A DNA stretch of 64,000 nt from Pythium myriotylum. Its lineage: Eukaryota; Oomycota; Peronosporomycetes; Pythiales; Pythiaceae. The notes under the pieces were generated by a model. It ran no database searches, was not told the DNA's origin, and saw nothing but the letters and a program-made list of their open reading frames with translations. Below are positions 1 through 10,600 of the stretch, piece after piece (position 1 is the first letter of the stretch; the number at the start of each line of letters is the position of its first letter). The stretch spans positions 558,001-622,000 of the forward strand of contig JALJCQ010000028.1 in assembly GCA_023091665.1 (NCBI GenBank), read 5' to 3'. The translations under genes were made by a program, and so were the position numbers.

Positions 1-1168
1 CCTCGTGCGGTTCTGCGTCAGGAACGAGTTGAACGGCTCCATGTACTCCTCACGATTGCCGTAGTCGACGTTGTTTGCGAGCGACTGGAATAGTTTAGCC
101 ACGAGCACGAGCGTGCGCTGCAGATTCTTGGACGGCGCTTTGCCGTTGGGTGTGAGCCCCATCTTCTGGGGCATAAGGAGTGCCGGACACAGGAACCTCA
201 GGAACAGGAACCCACCGAGATGCACGTAGAATTCTTCTTTTGCGGCCGAGATACCTGTGCTGCTCGGGCCGCCGCTGCCATTACTGCCCGCGCCGTTGCT
301 GCATCCGCTCGAGAGCGAGCCGCGTGGGTTGAAAAAGTCGTCCGAGAACATATCCTCGCTGATGGAGCTGAGACGTGGCATCGAGACGTTGCTTCGTCGA
401 TCGTCAAAGAGCGCAGCGTCCTCACTGATGGCGCTGAGCCGCTGGAGCGAGATGTTGCTTTTACGGTCGCGATCAATGAGCCGCGTCATCTCGACCTCCA
501 TGACCCTGTAAATCTTGGCGATCTGGTACGGGAAGAGCGAGGCCGAGTCGAAGACCTTGTGCAGCAGCCGCGAGGCCAGCGCCTCGAGCCGCGCGCGGTT
601 GGCCGCGAGGCTCTCGCCTTTCTTGACGAGCCGTGGGTTGACTTCGTACGACTCGGTCGTGTCCCAGACCTCGGCCAGCACGTCCTGGAACGCGCTCTGC
701 AAGAACTCGAGCCCGAGGTCGCACGTGTACTCGCGGATGATCTACCAGCCCAACAAAACACACAAACCTTTTCCGTCAGCGACGACAATAAACACCCTTT
801 TTCTCTCCTCTAACACGCACCGCGGTCGTGGCCGAGTTGGCGCGGAAGAGCTCGTTCCAGTTGAGCGTGTCGACCATCTCGCGCAGCATGAGCAGCGCGA
901 CAAAGCGGCGCAGCTGGTCCTCGTAGGCGTCAAAGAGCTGCAGCAGCGCGCGCACGACGCCGACGTCGACGACGCGCTGCGCGCTCGACGTGAGCGCCGT
1001 CGCGAGGCGGAACTCGGGGTCGTGCACGAGCGCGTAGACGAGCGCGGCCTCCGAGTCCTTGTGCGCGAGGAACTCGAGCGCGTTGCGCATGGTCGCGTCC
1101 TCGGCCGCGGTCCAGGGCGGCGGCGGCGTGGCCATCATGCTCTCGTCGGGCGCGTCGGCGAGTGACAT
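1..1168 (-). CDS. RasGAP-domain protein (5' part of gene; cut by left window edge)
   Basis: GTPase-activating protein for Ras-like small GTPases. Two exons are visible: 1168-821 and 741-1, joined in phase 0 across a 79 bp GT-AG intron (742-820); the protein runs off the left edge. The arginine-finger region reads NELFRANS, as in the Phe-Arg-x-x-Ser/Thr loop of RasGAPs, and the later block GGFLFLRFLCPALLMP fits the RasGAP signature FLR...PA. LVAKLFQSLANNVDYGNREEYM also matches the neurofibromin/IQGAP-type core. The domain starts almost at the N-terminus. The start was set at 1168 because upstream codons in that frame look non-coding. An unusual Ser-rich insert of about 75 residues, containing a duplicated RLS-x-IS-ED motif, splits the domain (about 250-480). 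The family is clear; which Ras protein it acts on is unknown. Confidence 0.85.
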
Positions 1169-2349
1169 GGGCGAGCGCGCGAGCGAGGCGACAAAGAGGA
1201 TGGGAGGCGACACTGCCCTTCCTCTAACGCGCGTGGCGCCAGGGGACAAGAAACACGGCGAAGGAAGGGCATGGTGAGCTCGCGGAGCTGCTGAATCAGA
1301 CTCAGATCTGCGCCATGCCACCGGGTTGATGAAGTACATTGTGCGATACATGCTGCGACATGGCGAGGTACATGTACTGAAATAAGAGTTGCACTTGCGG
1401 GTGTTTTCTTGAATTTTGGGAAACCGGGCTTGCGTAGAGGCATGGAAGAATAAAAAGGTGCCCTGCCCCCAGGATTGTTCGCGGTGCCAAATGGGTGGGC
1501 GACGAGTCTCGACAACGTCTTCTTGTGCCTTCGAGAGCCACAAAAAGCCACTTGTGTTCACTCGTTTGCGATCCACGCGATGGATTTGCGTCCGGAGAAG
1601 GCATCCTCAGGGGGGGGGAGGAGCAACGACCAGCTGAATCGAAATCTTCGCGAGAGAGAGCTGCTCAGCTGAGACTTCTGGACCGAGATCCGCTCTGGAC
1701 TGCTCGACGCGCTGGACGAGACGTGTTTTCCGTTTCAAAAGCGAATTGTCCTTCCAGATTGGCATTCGTTGAGGGTTCGTTTGCGACAGAAATGATTACA
1801 AGTTGGAAAACCAAAACTAAGGTCATAGGAGATTGTTCGAGCAGCAAAGAGATCTACATTGGCATGGAGAGCCTCGCCTTTTTTTTCGGAAAATCTCGTC
1901 ACTTCAACCAGATGGGCCGTGGCAAGTGATACTGTGGGCGGACAGCTCCAGGGCAATGGTGCCGGCATGATCGGTGGAGCGAGGAAGTTTCCACAATACT
2001 TTCTGAATTATTCTTTTAGATCGACCGGCAATCTCGATTCGGCCACAGCCACGAGCGGACAGTGGCAAATAAAAAAAACATTTGATGCATTATCACACAG
2101 TGGATGATCCTTCTCACCATGGCTCGCCGCATGTGTGTGGCGGGATCGTGCTGCACGACGACAACTCGCCTGAGCTTCCCATCGTCTGTTCGGTGGGGCT
2201 ACTGACTCGATTTCACGACCTGCGAATCAGACTTGGATCTATACAATCACCAAGTGTACCGTTGCGTAATGAGGGGGTTGTTCTCAGATTTTTTTTCCCG
2301 GGGAAAGTCGAATTATAATTGAGGGCCCAACCCCAATTCCTGTCGGTCG
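1169..2349. other. Intergenic, no gene recognised
   Basis: About 1.2 kb between the RasGAP start and the RSPH9 stop, both on the minus strand. It should hold the RasGAP promoter and the RSPH9 3' flank. Only short ORFs without family resemblance or coding-like third-position bias are present. A short G run lies at about 1610-1617. Confidence 0.6.
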
Positions 2350-3221
2350 TCAAAGCATGAACGCAAGGTCCGGGTTCTTGCGGCCATCGCCAAAGTAGAC
2401 GCTGCCAAAGTGGGCGGTCTCTGGCCGGTGGAAGAAGAACGCGCCTGGGTACAAATAGTTGCGCAGCGTCACGTACGCGCCCGAGTTGTCCTTGGTGAGT
2501 GCCCAGCTCCCGTCCAAGTCGGCGAGTAATGGATCCCAAAAGTCGGCCGCACGCACGAGCCCGTCGGCGTTGTGGAGCGCCTTGGCCTTCTCGGGCATCT
2601 CGGGCTCGCGGAAGTGGAAGTAGTTGAAGAGTTGCGTGGCCTGCTCCCACTGGAGTCCGTGGAACGATGCGTTGGCCACGACCTGGCGCGCCGGCGACAC
2701 GACGTAGGCCTCCAACGGGACGACCGACGTCGCGCGGTCGATCTGGTCCACGACGTAGGCGAGGCGGTCGAGCTCGGTGAACGGCGACTCGCCTTCGTCG
2801 CCACTCGGCGGCTCCTGCTCGGGCGCGAGCAGCAGCGTCGGGTCGCCGCGCAGCCGCGTCGAGAGCTTGGCCGCCGCCTCGATCTTGGCCTTGGAGAGCT
2901 CGGGGAACTGCTGCAGCTCGGGCGACGCGTTCGTGCTGTGCGCAAGGCCCCCGTCCGGTCAGCACCATGAGAATGAAAGAAAGAGAAGAGAGACTCGCAC
3001 CAAAAGTAAAACTTTTTCTTGGGGTAGTCGCGCGCCGCGAGAATGCCGACCGCGACGAGGTAGTCGGCCGTCTCGCCCGCGAGGCGCCCCCAGAAGCGCA
3101 TCGCGCGCAGCGACTCGGTGGCCTGTCTCTTGAGCATGCCGATCTCGAGGCTCGAGCGCTCCTGCGCGTTCAGCGTCTGCCCCACGCAGCGCGCCACGAC
3201 GTCGAGCTGCTCGAGCTCCAT
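2350..3221 (-). CDS. RSPH9: Radial spoke head protein 9 homologue
   Basis: Structural component of the radial-spoke head of motile 9+2 axonemes; its presence implies flagellated zoospores. Exon 1 is 3221-3001 and exon 2 is 2935-2350, with a 65 bp GT-AG intron (2936-3000) in phase 2, giving 268 residues against about 276 in animals. Recognised blocks are FWGRLAGETADYLVAVGI near residue 45, FTELDRLAYVVDQIDRA in the middle, FNYFHFREPE, and the typical C-terminus LYPGAFFFHRPE...YFGDGRKNPDLAFML. ATG at 3221 is the first in frame; the only upstream alternative is a GTG. The gene lies head to head with the GBP-like gene, with 236 bp between the two starts, so a shared bidirectional promoter is possible. 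Confidence 0.93.
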
Positions 3222-3278
3222 GGCCACGACGCCCTTTCAAGATCTCCGTCCTTCGCACCCCCACAACAGCTTCAACGT

Positions 3279-3390
3279 CAATTCATTTTTGAATTGACAC
3301 GGACAATTCCTTTTCGGTGTGGTCCACATGAAACCAGACCAATTCATTTCTTTGAATTGACAATTTAATTCGGTGTGGTCCACACGAGAC
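3279..3390. repeat. Two imperfect tandem copies of about 50-60 bp in a divergent promoter
   Basis: Copy 1 spans about 3279-3339 and copy 2 about 3340-3390. Both begin CAATTCATTT...GAATTGACA and both contain CGGTGTGGTCCACA. Each copy also carries an internal CAATTCA/TGAATTG inverted repeat. The block lies between the RSPH9 and GBP-like start codons and may hold duplicated regulatory sites. Confidence 0.75.
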
Positions 3391-3457
3391 CTCCTCCTTG
3401 AACTGGGCCATCGTCACACCACACTGAAGAGCTGCTACGTGGGCCGCGGTCACCAAG

Positions 3458-6161
3458 ATGACGATCGCGAACGGCTCGCGCAACGGCCACAGCACGCGCC
3501 AGGCGCCCGCCGCGGGCGAGCCCGTCTGCCTCGTCCACGGCGGCCACGACGGACTGCGCGTCGCCGAAGAAGGAGTCCGGTACGCGCTCGAGCGCGCTCG
3601 CAATCGCCCGCGGCGTACTGACCTTTTGTTGATGGATTGCGTTGCCTTGCAGCCTTCTCGAGAGCCTCCACGAGCCCGTGGGGGTCGTCTGCCTCGCCGG
3701 CCAGTACCGCACGGGCAAGTCGTTCTTCCTGAACCAGCTCGCGCGCCGCGCGTCGCCGTCGGCGTCCGCGGGCTTCCGCGTCGGCCCCACGACCGAGTCG
3801 TGCACGCGCGGCATTTGGCTCTGGGACCCCGTGCCGACTGTGCGCAATGAGCGAGGCGAGCGCGTGCTGTTCATGGACACGGAGGGCATCGCGGCGACCG
3901 ATAACGACGAGAGCTACGACGCCAAGATCTTCTCGCTCGGACTGCTCTTGAGCTCGCTGTTCGTGTTCAACACCATGGGCGTGATCGACGAAGGCGCCAT
4001 CGACCGGCTCTACCTCGTCTCGGAGCTCACCAAGCACGTTTGCATCAGCGCCGACACGACGGCGGCTGGAGGCAGCGCCGGCGGCGCGCCCAAATCGACC
4101 GCGAGCGACGAATGGCAGGACGCGCTGGCCGAGTCCCAGGCGCTCGCGCCGCATTTCCCGCCGTTCATTTGGCTCCTCCGCGACTTCATGCTCGACATGC
4201 AGGCCGACGGCTCGTCGCTCACGCCCAACGAGTACCTCGAGAAGTCGCTCGAGCTGCGCGACGGCTCCTCGCGTCGCAACGAGGACCGCAACCGCATCCG
4301 CATGTCGATTCGCATCCTCTTTGACAAGCGCGAATGCCTCACGCTCGTGCGGCCCGTCATGGACGAGCTGCAGCTGCGCCGTGCGACCGAGTTGCAGGAC
4401 GAGGACTTGCGCCCGGAGTTTGTGTCGCAGATGCAACACGTGCGCGACCGCATCCTCTCGGTCGTCTCGCCCAAGCTGCTCTTCGGCAAGGTCATGGACG
4501 GCGCCAAGCTCGCGCACCTCGCCAAGTGCTACACGGACACGATGAACAGCGGCTCGATCCCAGACATCAAGGCAGCGTGGGCGTACGTGTCGGAGGCCAC
4601 ATGTCAGACGGCGATGCTCAATGCGATGGAGCTCTACGACACCAAAATGGCGCCCGCCAACTACGCCGATGACCATGAGAACGGAGGCGATGGGCTGATA
4701 GAGCTGCCCGAAATGGATGCGAAGACAGCGAAGCCGCTTATGACGCAGCAAGAGTTTGAGAAGATTCATAAAGATGCGCAGGACGAAGCTCTGAACTTGT
4801 TCAAGAACTTGTCGGTGGAAGGCGCGACGCGAGCTGCGTGTTTCCAGAAGCTGAAGACCCACATCCAGAAGCAGAAGACGGCAATGATTGCAGTGTTGCA
4901 GAAGAAATCGACTGCTCTCTGCGAGAAAGTTCTGAGGACTCTGAAGACAGAGCACTTGACTGATCCTGCGGCAAACGGCAAGTGGGACGAGCTCTTTTTC
5001 CAGCGGTCTGGGGCCAAGGCGACGATTATATTCCGAGAAACGATCGACGCAGTGGAGCAGCAGTACGAAGAACGTGCGCAAGGCCCTGCCAAGAAGGTGG
5101 CGTTTTTCAACTTCCTGAGAGATGATGCGCTTCAGTTCTTCGAGGATTTATTTGCGCAACTTGCGAGTCGTCACAGCGCCAAGACCACTGAGTGGGAAAA
5201 GCGGCTCGACCAACTGCAGCAGGCGAAGCAGGTGATGGAAGCTCAGCTCCAGCAAGAAATTCGAGACAAGGAAGCTGAGATTCAGCGGTTATTGGACGCA
5301 AAAGCCCACGCCGAAGAGAAAGAGCGCATGCAGCAGGCGAGAATCCAGGAGCTTCAAAGTCAGAGCGAGCAGCAGCAAGCTGCGTACCAGACTCTGGAGG
5401 CGAAACAGCAGCAGACAAGTTCTCATCTAGAACAGGCGCAGAGCGAGAAATCCAGACTGGAGATGGAGCTCGAAAAGACCAAGACGTCACTAGACCACAC
5501 GAAGACAACACTAACACAGCGGGAAGATGAGCTGCGGCAAACAAAGATTGAATGGGCGCATGAGGTAGAAGGCCTGCGGCAGAACCATCAGGAACAGAAG
5601 GAAGAGTGGATCCAGAAGCTCGCCGATCAGACGGCCGAGAAGTCGTCCACACAAAAGACCCTCAAGCAACGTGACCACGAACTGCAACAGAAAGTTCTCG
5701 AGCTGGAAATGGCTCGGAAAGAGAGCGAGCGGCTGCAGCAGGAACTCGATAGCGAGCGGTATCGTCGTTCCCAGCGTGAGGACGAGTGTGCGAATCTTCG
5801 TGAGCAGAATCTCGCAGTCGAGAAGCGGCTCCAAGAGAATTTTGCGCGACAAATGGTGCTCCAGGACGAGTCGGAACGCGAGCGAAGCCGATTACTGTTG
5901 CGACTCGAACGTTTTGAGACCCAGCTCGGCCGTGTCGAGGCCGACAAAGAAGTGGAAGAAGTTTTGCGAGACTGCGTCACTGAAGTCGTGCGGTTAGCCG
6001 AAGTCGACAAGGCCAACGTGTTATTAGAAGAGCGAAACGTTTTGCAAGAGAGGCTGGGCGAGCTGTACCTCAAGGTATCCGTTCTACCCGAGTTTTACCA
6101 GCGCGAGATCTTTTGCTCGCCCGACCCAGAGCCCGATTTCTTCGAGGCACTGACACAGTAG
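3458..6161 (+). CDS. Guanylate-binding protein (GBP/atlastin-type large GTPase) with long coiled coil
   Basis: Large dynamin-like GTPase of the GBP class. Exon 1 (3458-3579) and exon 2 (3653-6161) are joined across a 73 bp GT-AG intron, giving 876 residues. The N-terminus has the GBP hallmark EPVCLV...G, then the P-loop GQYRTGKS (about residues 57-64), the TRGIWLW switch region, the DTEG motif (about 116) and the WLLRDF guanine-recognition block (Arg-Asp about 217-218). A helical middle region follows, then a Gln/Glu/Lys-rich coiled coil of about 300 residues (roughly 500-820). No C-terminal CaaX box is present (it ends FEALTQ), so membrane attachment by prenylation is not expected. GBPs in animals act in host defence and membrane scission; the role in this organism is not known. 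A weaker alternative is a RHD3/atlastin relative, but no hydrophobic hairpin is seen. Confidence 0.9.
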
Positions 6162-6391
6162 AGAGAGTGGAACGTGTAGGATAGAGCTGTTGTGTTTGTC
6201 ATGATATACCGAGTTGCAAGTGAGCTACCTGGCAAAGTGCCACTTCGTGAACTGCTATTGTCTCGAAATCAGTTGATTTTGGAAGCCCAAAAGACTTCAC
6301 GACAGCCAAACAAAGTGTCGTTCAGGTGGTCTAGGATGTTACAATCAGAAAAGCAGGTTGGTGCTCGCCGGCTATATTAGTAGTTGGTCTC
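6162..6391. other. Intergenic between GBP-like gene and retrotransposon
   Basis: Short 3' flank of the GBP-like gene up to the 5' LTR. The last five bases (6387-6391, gtctc) are the left half of a probable target-site duplication. No gene is seen. Confidence 0.6.
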
Positions 6392-6879
6392 TGTGACGCA
6401 GCCAGAAAAGAATGGCTCGCGTCAGAAGGGTTAGGCAACGACCTTGATTTGGTTTCAGTATATTATACTGGAACTAGGTTACTACGATTAGTCCTGGAAG
6501 GATTATGCACTGGGTGGTGTAAAAGCATCCCGAGAGTAATGGGTGATGCTGACCCGGCTGCAACACATTGGTGATGACGTAGTGACTATGCATACTGTAT
6601 TCAAGAGATTGTAGGAGGGCTTACATATTAGTTGACATAGCTAACTTTGGATACTGAAAGTAAGGTATCTAGGACAGACGGCATCTAGGCACAGAGCACC
6701 CTAGAGGCCCACACAGAGGATAGGAAAACAAACTCTAACATCAATCTCACTTCTCAACTTGCTCTCAAGTCAACTAGCCTCAACTAGCCTCGACTAGCCT
6801 CGTCCAAGACCAAGCCAACCACCCAGCCAGCCAGCCCGCGTACTTGTCACCAGGAGCCCAGTACCCCACTTCTGTGACA
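6392..6879 (+). repeat. 5' LTR
   Basis: 488 bp, TG...CA ends, matching 12388-12875 base for base as far as I could compare. Near its 3' end are three 10 bp tandem units (CAACTAGCCT-like, 6771-6800) and a short CCAG repeat. It should contain the element's promoter and polyadenylation signals. Confidence 0.95.
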
Positions 6880-6897
6880 TGGTAGCACTTGTTGGTC
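6880..6897 (+). promoter_or_regulatory. Retrotransposon primer-binding site
   Basis: TGGTAGCACTTGTTGGTC follows the 5' LTR with no spacer and starts with TGG, the complement of a tRNA CCA end. The tRNA primer was not identified. Confidence 0.7.
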
Positions 6898-7178
6898 AAG
6901 TCCTCTGCCAAGACTGGTGATCAAGTCTCGCAGTTCTACGCTGGCTCAAGGATCTGTGGGTGCGAACCTGCAGTGTCAAGACCAAGTTCAAGTGGTGTGG
7001 TAGTCCCTGTCCCGTGAGTCTGAGTGCTCCTGCGTACCGTAAATCCTCTTCACCTGAGTTGAGGACAGATTCGGGCGTATCAGCAGTGCTCTTACTCGGT
7101 CTGCCTGAGCTAGAAGTTGGCGTAAGTGGAACCTGTATTGGTTTCCGCCCGGCTCTGTGTAGTACCAACCTTCGTTGG

Positions 7179-7568
7179 ATGACCCGAACATCTGCGAAAG
7201 GGAAGGCTCGTCGTGTGAGACGTGCCAACAACTACAAGTCCCTCAACCTCGGTGATCCATCGCGACCCGTGGTGCTAGAGACGTGCGTATCTCGCCGCAT
7301 CGACGTTACGGAGAACTTTCTCGTTGAGGGGGATCCGAACGCGGCTGAGAAGTACTTTCGCTGCAAGCACGATCTAGTAGAAGCCGTCAAGAAGGCGAAG
7401 CGCGTCACCAAAGCGTTCGTCAAGCTCGGTGCGGCTCTCGCCACGGACGAACTTCAGAAGGACCACGAGAAGAAGCTCGAAGCCGTTTTCAACTTCCTGA
7501 ACAAGGCCGAAGACTTCGCGACAGTACGTCTAGACGAGATCCTTGTTTCTAAACCGAATCGTCAGTAG
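7179..7568 (+). CDS. Leader ORF of the retrotransposon, unknown function
   Basis: 129 residues from the first ATG (an open frame without ATG extends back to about 6960). It lies between the primer-binding site and gag, and stops 99 bp before the gag ATG in the same frame, with further stops in between. The N-terminus is very basic (KGKARRVRR), and the rest looks helical with many Lys/Glu residues. I recognise no domain. It could be a separate small nucleic-acid-binding protein of the element or a chance ORF; its length and basic N-terminus favour a real product. Confidence 0.5.
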   Translation: MTRTSAKGKARRVRRANNYKSLNLGDPSRPVVLETCVSRRIDVTENFLVEGDPNAAEKYFRCKHDLVEAVKKAKRVTKAFVKLGAALATDELQKDHEKKLEAVFNFLNKAEDFATVRLDEILVSKPNRQ

Positions 7569-7667
7569 AATCTTCTAAGTTTCGGTTCAACTTGATTGCT
7601 TTTGGATTGCGTAAGCATCGTCTTCGTAATCCATCGGTGGCATCGTATACGCTGAGAAGTCCGACTT

Positions 7668-10600
7668 ATGTCTAGTCGTCGTGCTAGAGAAGTCGAGCGT
7701 GAGTCACCAAATCTACGTCCACGTCGTCAAAGCAGATCGAACGATCCTGAAGAAGTTGAACGTGCTCGTTCAGTGTCAAGAACCCGTTCAACTCAAGCAG
7801 AGCCAATGCAGCATCAAGACGCTCAAGATCAGGGAGGAGAAGTCCCACAGGCTCCGCAAGCTGCTCCAGCCAATCAAGGGAATTTTGCCGGAGGGCAAGT
7901 TCCAGGGGAAGTGTTCCAGCAGTTCATGATGTTCATGCAGCAGCAGAACCAGCAGTCCCAGGCGCAGCTGCAGGCGTTCATGCAGATGACGAATAACCAG
8001 TTCAACCAGATGCTCAACCTTCATGGGTCTACGCGTCGTCGAGATCCGCCGATGTATGAAGGAAAGGTCAACGAAGACATAGAGTTGTGGATCTTCAACA
8101 CGGAAGACTACTACTCGAACAAGCGTGCTGTGATGCATGCTGAGACCTCAGACTTTGTTGAAGAAGTCACTGGCAATCTGGGAAAGTCTGTTCAGAACTG
8201 GGTTCGGACGATCTTCGCAGTAGAGTGTGCTGCTGCGGGGATTCCCAAGACGTGGGAATTGTTTAAGGCTAAGTTGCGTCAGCGCTATAAGCCATTGGAC
8301 TTTGAGTACAACCTTCGTGAGCGAATGTTTGAACTCAAGCAAACTGGATCGATCCATGAATATGTGGCAAAGTTTCAGGACTTGCATTCGCAGTCTGAAC
8401 TTCCCATTGCGGATCTTGATCAGCGTTTTTATTTCCAACACGGCCTTCGTGCTGAGACTTCCGCAAAGATCAAGGAAGAAAGTCCTAAGACGTTGGATGA
8501 TACGATCAAGATCGCCACAAATTTCGAGTTTGCGCATTATTCTGGGAAACCGCCGAAGCAGAATGGTCAGAAGAACTCATCGAAGTTGAACCACGACTCT
8601 GCAGGCACTGCTACCAAGTCGAAGAAAGGTAACAAGTGGAAGAAGAAAGGACACGACTCTCAGAGGAACAACGATGACTGGAAGAAGGAAGCCACTTGCC
8701 ATGCGTGCAAGAAGAAGGGGCATATCTCTCCGGACTGTCCTCTGAACAAGGAGTCAAATCACTACATTAGTGGTAACTTGTACGCGATTCTCGAAGTCCA
8801 AGCTCTTGCTTTCAAGGAGCCTAATTGGAAGAAGAATGTGTCCATCTTCGTCGACAACGGTTGCAGCATGAATGGCGTCTCAGAAGATCTGGTGGAAGTA
8901 TTGAACTTGCAAGAAACGGTCGAAGACTTGACGGAAGTCAAGCTCGGTTATGAGCAGACCGTCTACCGCCATCGTCGAATGGTGGAGATGTCTCTTGAAG
9001 TTCCCGGTTTCCCCACGATCACGTCTAAGTTTCAGGTGATGCCTATCCCTGAAGGCAAAGACATTTTGCTTGGTATGCGATGGCTTCGTGAACAGAATCC
9101 CGACATCGATTGGGCTGAGCTAAAGCTTACGCCACGTACTGGTGTACAGTTTGAAGAGCCTCTTGTTCTACGTACGCCTGCGGCGCGTCCCGCTCGCTTT
9201 GTCGCCAATCGCCGTCGTGCTAGACAAAGTCAGAATCGTGAGATCTTCAACAACTATCGTCAACATGGACATGATAGTGAGTTGGGTCATACCAAGTTCA
9301 TCTCCATGAAGAAACTTGCCAAAGAGCTGCGCAAGGGAGATGTCGAGTGTGTGTTTATGATTAATCCACACGACTCGGAGAAAGCTGCTAGGTATCAGCA
9401 GCAAGGATGGGAAGCTTTGAAGGACAACCCAGCTTTTGATGTGCTGTGGAAGCGCCGTGACACTGTGTTTCGAACGGAGCTACCGAACACTGTGCCACCT
9501 GTCCGTGAAGGTATTGAACATGTCATCGAACTCAAGCCTGGTACAAAGCCCATCTCAGTTCCTCAGTGGCGACAGAGCCCTGAGCAACGTAAGGTGATCC
9601 AAAAATGGACCAAGGAAATGGTCAAGGCAGGTATCGTTCGTCCTAGTACCTCGCCTTTCTCGGCACCGACTTTCTGTGTGAAGAAAGCTGTTGGATGGCG
9701 AATAGTCCATGACTTTCGTCTGTTGAACAACAACACGATCTTGCCAGCAATTCCTATGCCGCGCAAAGAAGACACCTTTGACGCAATGTCAGGAAGCTAT
9801 TGGTTTTCATGCATGGATTTGCTTTGGGGTTACTATCAAGTGAAGCTCAGAGAACAAGATATACCGTTTACAGCGTTTTCAACGCCTGATGGTTTGTTCG
9901 AGTATCTTGTAACTCCCATGGGACTTAGTGGAAGTCCTGGCACTTTCAATCGACTTCTTCAAAGAGTATTCAGCGACATGCGCGATGTGATGCGTATCTA
10001 CTTTGACGATATCTACGTCTTCACGAGAAGCACGGACATCAATGAGCATCTCGAGGCGTTGGATCGAGTACTTCAAAGATGTGAAGAGGAACAGTTATAC
10101 ATCAAGCTGTCGAAGTGTCAGTTCTGTGTTCCGGAAATTCCTTGTGTTGGAGATTTCGTTGGAAGGAATGGCGTTCGCATGGATCCTGATAAGATCAAGG
10201 TTATCAAGGATTGGCCAGTTCCGAAGACAAAGAAGCAGGTGGAGAGTTTTCTCGGTACAACAGTGTACGTTTCTCGTTTCTGCCCGGACTTTGCTCAGTT
10301 CGCGGGTCCGCTCCATGAGTGTATCAAGGGAAAGAGATCAAGTGAGTCCATCGAGCTCAATGATCATCAACTGGCATGCTTCGAACAACTCAAGCTTCGC
10401 TTATCGTCACCGCCTGTTTTGAAACTTCCGGACTTCACGAAACCTTTTGGCATTCGTATGGATGCATCCAATTTCGCAATTGGGGGAGTCTTGTTTCAAA
10501 AGGAGGGAGAGTTGGAGTATCCAATCGCATACACTGGTCGAAAAATGAAGTCGGCTGAACTCAATTATCCAGTTCGTGAACAAGAACTTCTCGCAATCAT

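Noticed and set aside
3450..5081. 543-codon minus-strand ORF opposite the GBP-like gene
   Set aside because: A shadow of strong third-position GC in the real plus-strand gene; no domain, and the plus frame carries all GBP motifs. The same applies to the long antisense ORFs opposite the acyl-CoA dehydrogenase (16681-18216) and NEMF (28399-29607).
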